Assembly: GCA_030144725.1 (NCBI GenBank)
Contig: JASKMD010000024.1
Coordinates: forward strand, 3,649,076 to 3,713,075
Direction of reading: 5' to 3'
Source of the DNA: Haematococcus lacustris
Lineage: Eukaryota > Chlorophyta > Chlorophyceae > Chlamydomonadales > Haematococcaceae
Length of the DNA stretch: 64,000 nucleotides
A model generated the notes under the pieces. That model made no database searches. It saw nothing but the letters and a program-made list of their open reading frames with translations, and was not told where the DNA came from. Shown here in pieces: positions 1 through 8,981 of this stretch. How positions within the stretch are numbered: position 1 is the stretch's first letter; the number at the start of each line of letters is the position of its first letter. A program made the position numbers and the translations under genes.

Positions 1-217
1 GGGTGGGTGGGTGGGTGGGTGGGTGGGTGGGTGGGTGGGTGGGTGGGTGGGTGGGTGGGTGGGTGGGTGGGTGGGTGGGTGGGTGGGTGGGTGGGTGGGT
101 GGGTGGGTGGGTGGGTGGGTGGGTGGGTGGGTGGGTGGGTGGGTGGGTGGGTGGGTGGGTGGGTGGGTGGGTGGGTGGGTGGGTGGGTGGGTGGGTGGCC
201 GGGTGGGTGGGTGGCCC
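1..217. repeat. (GGGT)n microsatellite
   Basis: Nearly pure GGGT tetranucleotide tract running off the left edge of the window, with one GGCC interruption near 198. It is the mirror image of the (ACCC)n tract at 23228-23534. Long open frames across it are artefacts of the missing stop codons. Confidence 0.98.
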
Positions 218-339
218 ATTGCTGTCCTGGCCACATGCGTGTCTCAGTCCCGCAGGCGAGTCTGGAGGTGACACCAGATTGTCAGGTTGCTAGCTAGCTA
301 GCTTGCTAGGCCGTACATACGCCTAGGCCACACAGCCAG

Positions 340-642
340 CAGCATCAGAGCCAAGGCCCAGCACTCCCCCACCAGCCAAGTGCAGCAAGTGCACGAAGGC
401 TGAACAGGCGGCTGAGCCCACCCAGCACCCTAAGGGCAAAGGCAAGGGCAAGGGCTAGGTTGCCAAAGCCAGGCCAGCACCACAGCCAGGCAGGTGGCTG
501 GACAGGGACTGCAATGCAGCGCTGAACATGCAGCGCATTGGGGAGAGCAGGTGGCGCCCACTGGAGCTGTGCTGGTGGCCAAATCAGGCAGCTCTACCAG
601 CCACCAGTGTCTCCCCACTTGAACTGTCATTAGCTTTCAATT
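340..642 (+). pseudogene. TnpB/Fanzor-like C-terminal remnant (left arm)
   Basis: The plus strand reads KCSKCTKAEQ, a Lys/Gly-rich spacer, then GRWLDRDCNAALNMQRIG and RWRPLELCWW. A CxxC half zinc finger followed by a DRDxNAAxN motif is the signature of the zinc-ribbon/RuvC-III end of TnpB and Fanzor nucleases (known family feature). No catalytic upstream part is visible, and an in-frame TAG at about 454-456 breaks the frame, so this copy is dead. Related fragments lie at 22860-23165 (minus) and 40860-41095 (plus). Assignment to Fanzor rather than another IS605-like lineage is inference. Confidence 0.5.
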
Positions 643-1838
643 AGTGCATGCAGGTCATGCCAACTCTAGACCATAACCCTATAAGGGGTCAGGCAATGGT
701 ATAAGTGGTAAAGCAGCCCATGCCATGGGCCATGTGCCATGTGCATGGGAATGCAACTCCACACAGCCCCTTTTCACCATTCTGAGTTGTCCCTAGTGGT
801 CCCTAGTGGTCCGACTCAAATGGAGGCCCTAGTGAGGGATGAGGGGCTGCGCATATGCCTTCCTCAGCCTACAGCTGTTGCCCTTGACAGGCATCCCAGT
901 GGTCAGCAGGAGGGAATGTGTCACCAGGATGGCACTGGTAAATATTGAGGGGAAACCACCCACAGCGGGACCAACAGCCTGCAGGGAATGTGGAATCCTG
1001 CAGGAGATATCGGGGTTTTGGTATCGGACAGTCTCACACTACTATGCCTTTAACACAACATCAGCTCAAACAGGTTGTTGTGGAAGCGCCACAGCTGCAT
1101 GGAGCATCCGTGATAGCACTCCTAGGAGCCTGGCACCTACCTTAGGATTCTTTGGGATGCGGGTAGCGCGTGTCACCTGGGGGTGTGGGGCTGGGCGGCA
1201 TGACCTGCGCCCTCCTGTGGTGTGCAAGCAAAGAGGGTGGGTCTGAGGTGGTTGTTGTCTGAGCCTGGTAGGTGGACCTGGTGCATACGGGCTGCACTGC
1301 TGGGGCGATGCTAGGGGTTGCCAATCGAGGGTTGCCACGTAGGGCACGGACGAACCATTCGCCAGCGCGATGCGAGATGGAGGGCGCGCACATCTTCCGA
1401 AGGCTCCTACACGTCCCCGATTCATGCTCTACATGCTGCTAACGTCCTAGCTCAGCCTTGTGCCTTCACGGCTCAGCAAGAAACACAAGCATGCTGCATG
1501 CCCTGCATCCAGGTGCCTCTGTGCCATTGCTGTGGCCTCCAAAGACAACAATCCTGCCATTACTAGGGCCTCGACGCCCAGTGTGAGGACTGCAATGGGC
1601 CACCCCGGTCTGGCACCGTCCATGCTCAACCCACCGCACATGCCCCTCTGCCTTTCTGTGCTACTTATTCAGCTGATGTGCAGCTTAGCATTCGGCAATG
1701 TTATAGTGGTAGATTCGAATCAGGCTGTCAAGAAATGGTCGTTCTACGCATGCGGTACCGTCCAGCGCACCATTTGCGCCAGTGTACGCGCTCAAGTTGT
1801 AGCTCACTGCAGCAGCTGCTACCACTGGGGTCAAAGCG
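643..1838. other. Upstream region of left SNARE gene, no gene recognised
   Basis: No convincing exon is visible. At 720-850 it carries the end of a dispersed repeat containing tandem GTCCCTAGTG motifs. The same end is seen in the right arm (22650-22810) and at 53990-54160. Any promoter of the SNARE gene should lie in the 3' part, but I see no diagnostic box. Confidence 0.5.
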
Positions 1839-3848
1839 ATGGGGTTCCGCCTCGACACAGACGCATGGCAGAGGGAGTATGACGAAGCTAGGAACCTGGC
1901 GCTGGAGGTGCTTCAAACCATACAGGTCAGGCCCACTGTGCGGCGAAACCGCTCGCCAGGCCGCGGCAGTTGCGTCCCCGGGGTTATGGCCTCTTGCCCT
2001 GCCTGATCCCTTTCCTAGCGCTTTAGGAACGCAACACTGACAATGCTAGCGGGGGGCCAGAAGCCTCGCGGAAGACAGCTACCGCTCGAAGGAAGATTGG
2101 GACGTTGGGCACCATGGTGGAGCGGCTGCTGAAGTGGCTTGACTCGTCTGAAGCAGCATCCTTGTGAGGCCCGCACATTGGAAACGTGGCAAGGGTGTGT
2201 GGCTTGCCAACAACCCTAACCCACGCACAAGCAATGCACCGAGCAGGTCCGAGTCTGAGAAGAACAGAAGACGAGACCTGTTGTATGACCTGCGCAATCG
2301 CCGAGAGCAAATGCAGTTGTCCCTGAAGCGTGGTCCCGCTCAAGTAGACAGGTGAGGGTTGCCCCTGGCCTCTCCATTTCTCACCATGTGCCAGTTTGAG
2401 CTCAAAATCACCATGATTCCTCATGCACGTACGGATCTCATACACACACAACAGCACCCACAGCCACTACCAGGCAACACCCATGCATCACAGGTGGTGC
2501 AGTCACCCCTGCTGGCTGCAGGGACAATTTGCTAGCAGGTGCACGGCAAGGAGGCGTGCAGGGCCCAGGTGCCGCCTCCAGCGCTCAAGGCAGCAAGGAG
2601 ACTGAGGCCACAGCAGAGCTTGACAGCCGGGGCCTCCTACAGCTGCAGCAGCAAACCATGGTGCAGCAGGACGAGGTGCTTGGGCAGATGGAGAAGACTG
2701 TGCGCAACACCAAGGTGGGCAAGGGGGGTGGGGAGTCGGGAGGGCAGGGAGGCAAGGGGGTGACAAAGGAAGAAGGGGAGGGAAGGGGGCACTTCTGCAA
2801 GACAAGGGGGTCTGCTGAAAGGAAGTAGTGGTAGGCAAGGGGTTGGTGAGGATGGTGAGGTGACACTACTATTTGGCAATGATGGCAGAGTTGATGGCTG
2901 GTAGTGTTTGTGGAGCTGCCCTTGCGCAGCAGGGAGGTGCACAGTGTTCAGGGCCACTGAGGGTGCAGGCTCTCGGTTGCGAGGTGTGCTCAGCCAGCTG
3001 GTGTTTCACCGTCATTGCATCCATGACCAGCAAGTGCAGCACATGCACAAAGCATCACATGACACAATGCGTGACAGAGCACACAGGCCTGTGCACAGCA
3101 AGTGGCAGTGCAAGCAGTCCAGTGGTGTGGGGTGTGACATGAGCCCGCCCCATCACTAAGGGCACGGAGTGCTGCGTGCCACAGCTTGGGATATGCTTGG
3201 GCAGTCTGGCGTCGGCACCCCTATCCTCCTTGCCACTCCCTTCCCCACCCCCTTGGCCACCTTGCCTTCTCTTGGCCCCCCTTGTGGCCTACAGCACATC
3301 GCCCTGGCCATTGGGGAGGAGGTGGACCTGCAGACCCGGCTGCTGGACGAGCTTGATGAGGAGACGGACGTGACGCAGAGCCGTTTGAAGGCAGCCACAG
3401 TCAAGGCAGGTCACACCTCACCGCCCCCACCGGCCACCATCACTGAGCTGCAGGGCAGTGGCACTGCTGCTGTTGTCTTCTCCCGCTGGCATGCAGTCTG
3501 TCGTGGAGCTACACACTTTCAGGTAGCAGGACAGGTCACACATTACACAGCACGTGGGTGAATCACAGAACAACACACTGGCCTGAAAGAAAGAAAGAAA
3601 GAAAGACTACACCCTCGCTGTCGGGCGTGCATTAAGGAAGGAGAGTAGCATCGGGGCATGCCCTTGCTACCCTCCCACCGGTACACACTGGCCTGACATC
3701 ATGTGTTGACTTGGTTGCGCTTGCACAGGTGAAGCAGCTTATGAAGCAGACCGCCCACTGGCGAGGAGGGCTGTGCATCTTCCTGCTCATTGTCACGTTG
3801 GTGTTTCTCATGGTCCTGTTCCTCAAGATCAGTCACTTGTTTACGTAA
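1839..3848 (+). CDS. Qc-SNARE, SYP5/syntaxin-8-like (left-arm copy)
   Basis: Membrane-fusion SNARE of the plant SYP5 (syntaxin 8-like) type, expected on prevacuolar or vacuolar membranes. Exons: 1839-1925, 2027-2163, 2247-2351, 2522-2714, 3295-3405, 3729-3848; 250 residues, close to the usual length of about 230. The N-terminus reads MGFRLDTDAWQREYDEA, like the start of SYP5 proteins. The SNARE helix begins near QQDEVLGQMEKTVRNTK and continues HIALAIGEEVDLQTRLLDEL; the Gln in DLQTRL sits at the zero layer, making it a Q-SNARE. A C-terminal membrane anchor follows a Trp-Arg-Gly-Gly turn and ends KISHLFT. All phases close. Intron 5 begins GC rather than GT and contains a SINE-like repeat. The ATG at 1839 fits the family start. 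The right-arm copy encodes the same SNARE helix. Confidence 0.9.
3587..3685 (-). mobile_element. SINE-like retroposon in SNARE intron 5 (left arm)
   Basis: About 99 bp ending in a (CTTT)n tail on the minus strand, flanked by an 11-bp direct repeat CACTGGCCTGA at 3576-3586 and 3686-3696. The same insertion is present in the right arm. A related copy sits in the kinase gene intron at 37733-37842. Confidence 0.65.
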
Positions 3849-4114
3849 TTTTGCTCCGTTGTTTGTTGGTAGTGTTTGTTTGTGGTTGAGCAGTCAGGGG
3901 TTCTCAACGAGGGGTTCGCTGAGCATGCGCTGGGCAGAAGTGTGCAAGTGAGATTGGTAAGGATTGCATTCATATACACAGGCAAATTAGTGCGGATATT
4001 CGTCATCCTAGGGGGGTAGTTTTTTGATGCGGTTCGCCTCGGATTGTCCTTGCGACTCCAACGCCACTTGACGCTTGTTGATATTTTGAGTATGTGAGCA
4101 GTTGGAGTGTAGGT

Positions 4115-4205
4115 ACCTACAGTACTGTAGACATCTACAGTACTGTAGATGTCTACAGTACTGTAGATGTCTACAGTACTGTAGAGGTCTACAGTACTGT
4201 AGGTC
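4115..4205. repeat. Small CTACAGTACTGTAG palindrome array
   Basis: Five or so 14-bp palindromes at 18-bp spacing. Spacers read ACAT once and then ATGT, ATGT, ATGT-like and AGGT. The orientation of the spacer word therefore flips inside the array. Confidence 0.9.
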
Positions 4206-4209
4206 AGAT

Positions 4210-4906
4210 TTGACAAGGTCTCTTGTAAATAGGGTATCATGTTGTTCTCCACATTCAAACCACCATTTGCTACCGCGATTGCACCGTCAGCTTCTGCGTG
4301 CTATAAATAGTGAGAGGCGTCGAAGCGTAGGCCCGCAAGCTCGATATAGATATTTGTGCCGAAAGTTGTGTCCACGCAATAAGGTCGCCATAGGGAGCTA
4401 CATACATACGTGTAAGGTCTAAGGCCGGGGCCCGTCTCTATCGCAAGCTAGGTCCGTTCTGTCGGTTGTACTGGGTAGCTCGGCTTGCAAGCTCCCGCAA
4501 AGCTGTGGATGTTGATGATGCCCCGCAATCACAACAACCTCCCGCACCGCACCCTCCCGAGTAATATCGAGTGCGGCAGAGATTGCCCCAAAAGTTGTTT
4601 GCGGTTGGCCATCAACCATCCATCATTACATATAACCTCACATCATTACATCATGACTCTTAGCCTACATCATTACATCACCACTTGTGTTCCTAACACA
4701 AGGGCTAGGCTCAGGGTCGGTAACGAATCCTAGAGGCTGAGTAGGGCTGGGCAGGGCTGGGCTGGGCTGGGCAACATAGGCACGCTTTGTTGTCAGCGCA
4801 TTTGCATAGCACTGTCGGGATAGCAAACGAGCTTGGGCTACTTTGAGATGTTCCTGCATGGGGGCGAAGGGGGCATGGGGGTTAAGGATGCATGGGGGGA
4901 AGGCAC
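4210..4906. other. Non-array sequence within the satellite block
   Basis: No gene recognised. At 4615-4690 a CATCATTACA motif recurs several times, and 4740-4775 is a run of GGGCTGGGCA-like repeats. Confidence 0.5.
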
Positions 4907-5680
4907 CTACAGTACTGTAGACATCTACAGTACTGTAGACACCTACAGTACTGTAGACCCCTACAGTACTGTAGACCCCTACAGTACTGTAGACACCTAC
5001 AGTACTGTAGACCCCTACAGTACTGTAGACCCCTACAGTACTGTAGACCCCTACAGTACTGTAGACATCTACAGTACTGTAGACACCTACAGTACTGTAG
5101 ACACCTACAGTACTGTAGACCCCTACAGTACTGTAGACATCTACAGTACTGTAGACACCTACAGTACTGTAGACACCTACAGTACTGTAGACACCTACAG
5201 TACTGTAGACCCCTACAGTACTGTAGACATCTACAGTACTGTAGACCCCTACAGTACTGTAGACATCTACAGTACTGTAGACATCTACAGTACTGTAGAC
5301 ACCTACAGTACTGTAGACACCTACAGTACTGTAGACATCTACAGTACTGTAGACACCTACAGTACTGTAGACACCTACAGTACTGTAGACCCCTACAGTA
5401 CTGTAGACATCTACAGTACTGTAGACACCTACAGTACTGTAGACACCTACAGTACTGTAGACACCTACAGTACTGTAGACCCCTACAGTACTGTAGACCC
5501 CTACAGTACTGTAGACATCTACAGTACTGTAGACACCTACAGTACTGTAGACCCCTACAGTACTGTAGACACCTACAGTACTGTAGACACCTACAGTACT
5601 GTAGACACCTACAGTACTGTAGACACCTACAGTACTGTAGACACCTACAGTACTGTAGACCCCTACAGTACTGTAGACAT
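4907..5680. repeat. 43-unit array of an 18-bp palindromic repeat
   Basis: Forty-three tandem units, each a perfect palindrome CTACAGTACTGTAG plus a 4-nt spacer, in exact 18-bp register from 4907 to 5680. I read no substitution in any palindrome. All variation is in the spacer, which is only ever ACAT, ACAC or ACCC. Open frames across it (YSTVD, LQYCR) are artefacts. Confidence 0.98.
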
Positions 5681-5683
5681 CTA

Positions 5684-6312
5684 GCAGCATCTAGCAGCAT
5701 CTAGCAGCAGCAGCAGTAGGGGGGGGTAGCAGCAGCAGCAGCAGGGGGGCAGCAGCAGCAGCAGTAGGGGGGTAGCAGCAGCAGCAGCAGTGGCAGCAGC
5801 AGCAGTGGCAGCAGCAGCAGTAGGGGGGGCAGCAGCAGCAGCAGCAGTGGCAGCAGCAGCAGCAGCAGTAGGGGGGGCAGCAGCAGCAGCAGTAGGGGGG
5901 GCAGCAGCAGCAGCAGTAGGGGGGCAGCAGCAGCAGCAGTAGGGGGGTAGCAGCAGCAGCAGTAGGGGGGGCAGCAGCAGCAGCAGTAGGGGGGCAGCAG
6001 CAGCAGCAGTAGGGGGGGTAGCAGCAGCAGCAGCAGTGGCAGCAGCAGCAGTAGTAGGGGGGGCAGCAGCAGCAGCAGTAGGGGGGGTAGCAGCAGCAGC
6101 AGTAGGGGGGGTAGCAGCAGCAGCAGTAGGGGGGTAGCAGCAGCAGCAGCAGGGGCAGCAGCAGCAGCAGCAGCAGTGGCAGCAGCAGCAGCAGTAGGGG
6201 GGGCAGCAGCAGCAGTAGGGGGGGCAGCAGCAGCAGCAGTAGGGGGGTAGCAGCAGCAGCAGTAGGGGCAGCAGCAGCAGCAGCAGTGGCAGCAGCAGCA
6301 GCAGCAGTGGGT
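5684..6312. repeat. CAGCAG / TAGGGGGG compound tandem repeat
   Basis: Irregular tandem of (CAG)3-6 runs separated by TAGGGGGG, GGGGGC or TGG, beginning with CTAGCAGCAT units that grow out of the last palindrome. No coding function. Confidence 0.95.
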
Positions 6313-6475
6313 TAGGCTGGATACTAAGGGCTATGCTGCGCAATGCTAGCTCCTTCTAAGCTCTTACCTTGGTCCTAAGCTCTTACCATGGTCCGTCTGG
6401 CCTCTTCGCTGCTCACAACACGTTGCACCTGCCTTGCGTTGGTGCATCAATGCTTGCGATAATTGCGGAGAATCG

Positions 6476-6842
6476 TTGCGAGGAAACTGGCCGCGAGGCT
6501 AGCTGCGATGCTGGCTGCGAGGCTGGCTGCGAGGCTGGCTGCGAAACTGGCTGCGAGGCTGGCTGCGAGGAAAATGGCTGCGAGGCTGGCTGCGAGGTGA
6601 GATCCTCGCACCGAGCTGCCTCACAGGTATGCTTCTGCGCTGCTGGACCAGCTGTGTGGCCGCGAGGTTGATTGCCGAGTATGTGGCTGCGAGTATGGGG
6701 TAGATGTGGCTGCGAGTATGGGTAACCTCGTGCGATGCCATCTGTGGACCAGCTGCGTGGCCGCGAGGTTGATTGCCGAGTATGTGGCTGCGAGTATGGG
6801 CTAGATGCGGCTGCGAGTATGGGTAACCTCGTGCGATGCCAT
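6476..6842. repeat. GCGAGGCTGGCT tandem and 99-bp direct duplication
   Basis: A 12-bp-like GCGAGGCTGGCT tandem at about 6476-6600 is followed by a direct duplication. Sequence starting GGACCAGCTG at about 6646 recurs from about 6745 and both copies end GTGCGATGCCATC. Very few changes separate the two. Confidence 0.85.
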
Positions 6843-6937
6843 CGCTGCAATACCGGCTACACGATGCTGCGACTAAGTGTTGGACGGATGCCTGAATGCA
6901 AGTGAGATGTTCAGAATTTTTCTAAGTGCTTAAAGGC

Positions 6938-8135
6938 TACAGTACTGTAAGTGGTCTCTCGAGGTACCTCGAGGTACCTCGAGGTACTGTAGATGTCTAC
7001 AGTACTGTAGATGTCTACAGTACTGTAGATGTCTACAGTACTGTAGAGGTCTACAGTACTGTAGATGTCTACAGTACTGTAGAAGTCTACAGTACTGTAA
7101 ATGGTCTCTCGAGGTACCTCGAGGTACCTCGAAGTACTGTAGATGTCTACAGTACTGTAGATGTCTACAGTACTGTAGACATCTACAGTATTGTAGGGGT
7201 CTACAGTACTGTAGATGTCTACAGTACTGTAGATGTCTACAGTACTGTAAATGGTCTCTCGAGGTACCTCGAGGTACCTACAGTACTGTAGATGTCTACA
7301 GTACTGTAGACATCTACAGTACTGTAGGTGTCTACAGTACTGTAGAGGTCTACAGTACTGTAGATGTCTACAGTACTGTAAGTGGTCCCTCGAGGTACCT
7401 CGAGGTACCTACAGTACTGTAGATGTCTACAGTACTGTAGATGTCTACAGTACTGTAGATGTCTACAGTACTGTAGGTGTCTACAGTACTGTAGAGGTCT
7501 ACAGTACTGTAGATGTCTACAGTACTGTAAGTGGTCTCTCGAGGTACCTCGAGGTACCTACAGTACTGTAGATGTCTACAGTACTGTAGATGTCTACAGT
7601 ACTGTAGATGTCTACAGTACTGTAGGTGTCTACAGTACTGTAGAGGTCTACAGTACTGTAGATGTCTACAGTACTGTAAGTGGTCCCTCGAGGTACCTCG
7701 AGGTACCTACAGTACTGTAGATGTCTACAGTACTGTAGATGTCTACAGTACTGTAGATGTCTACAGTACTGTAGGTGTCTACAGTACTGTAGAGGTCTAC
7801 AGTACTGTAGATGTCTACAGTACTGTAAGTGGTCCCTCGAGGTACCTCGAGGTACCTACAGTACTGTAGATGTCTACAGTACTGTAGATGTCTACAGTAC
7901 TGTAGATGTCTACAGTACTGTAGGTGTCTACAGTACTGTAGAGGTCTACAGTACTGTAGATGTCTACAGTACTGTAAGTGGTCTCTCGAGGTACCTCGAG
8001 GTACCTTCAGTACTGTAGATGTCTACAGTACTGTAGATGTCTACAGTACTGTAGATGTCTACAGTACTGTAAGTGGTCTCTCGCGAGGTACCCCGACAGT
8101 ACTGTAGACACCTACAGTACTGTAGCATGGCCGTA
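6938..8135. repeat. 149-bp higher-order array of two palindromes
   Basis: CTACAGTACTGTAG palindromes with spacers ATGT, GTGT and AGGT (the reverse complements of the words used at 4907-5680) are grouped by sevens. Each group is separated by a second perfect palindrome, CTCGAGGTACCTCGAG. From about 7390 to 8000 the higher-order unit is 149 bp (7 x 18 + 23) and repeats about four times almost unchanged; earlier groups are more variable. Confidence 0.95.
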
Positions 8136-8382
8136 TCTCACCAACCGCGCAAAATCACGAATTTTAGTTTCAACCCCCGATCTTACAATGCCTTCTTTAG
8201 ACTATGTACCAAGTCCGAGGCTCTGTTCGTGTACTCGCGAGGTACCCCGACAGTACTGTAGACACCTACAGTACTGTAGCATGGCCGTATTTCACCAACC
8301 GCGCAAAATCACGAATTTTAGTTTCAACCCCCAATCTTACAATGCCTTCATTTGACTATGTACCAAGTCCGAGGCTCTGAAT
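8081..8382. repeat. 154-bp tandem duplication at array edge
   Basis: Two copies (8081-8234 and 8235-8382) each begin TCGCGAGGTACCCCGACAG, carry two palindromes, and continue into non-repeat DNA containing CGCGCAAAATCACGAATTTT. They form the right boundary of the satellite block. Confidence 0.9.
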
Positions 8383-8416
8383 CTCAAAAATGCTGTTACT
8401 AATTTGCCTGAGTGAT

Positions 8417-8981
8417 GGAAACCTTGTGACCAGGTGTTGTGTAAACAAGCGCACCACCGTGCCCTTGCTCATGTTCGCCATGATGCCACCACAGATGGAG
8501 CAATCAGCAGCGATGTAACAGGGCCACAAGCAGCCTGTGGGCATCTGCACACTGGGGATGGTAACATGACCACCCATTGTGGCACATGAGGGAACATACC
8601 TCAGCTATTGCCGCCGCACTTAACACTGCCGCAGCCTTGGTCTGCCGCCTTTGCACTGGTTTGCTGTCTGGTAGTTAGGCTGCCAAGCTGTCGAACCCTG
8701 GACATCCGGGCAGGGTTACGGTGCATACCGTTGACACGGAGGTCACAGAAACACACACACAGGTCAAGACATCCATGGAGATCATATAGTTATTGGGGAA
8801 AAGGATGAGATAGACCACAAGCACATGCTTGCGCGTTAGGAAGGTCGGCAGTTGCGTCATAGCCAGTGGACTAGCCACTATTTCAACCGGTGCATAGAAT
8901 GTCTTGCATGATCGGCATGGGGCAAAACGAGACGAAAAAGTACACAACCATGACTCCCCTTGAATTGCCAGCAAGCAAGGG
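8417..8981. other. Region between SNARE and F-box genes, left arm
   Basis: Conserved with 18872-19440 in the right arm. I recognise no exon. It probably contains the F-box gene promoter and 5' UTR. Confidence 0.5.

Larger units (their letters stand above)
3974..8416. other. 4.4-kb satellite block private to the left arm
   Basis: The right arm reads directly from the equivalent of GATTGCATTCAT (3963-3973) into GGAAACCTTGTGACC (8417). The left arm has 4,443 bp between these points. The block holds three palindromic arrays, a CAG/TAGGGGGG array, a GCGAGGCTGGCT tandem and short duplications. No clear target-site duplication is seen at the two edges. No gene is recognised inside. Confidence 0.85.

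Noticed and set aside
4907..5680. CRISPR-like array
   Set aside because: Spacers are 4 nt and drawn from three words, and the host is a eukaryote. It is a satellite, not a CRISPR array.
4665..5700. Long open frames YSTVG, LQYCR and YSTVD across the palindromic array
   Set aside because: The 18-bp unit is a multiple of 3 and lacks stops, so every frame stays open on both strands; no coding signal.
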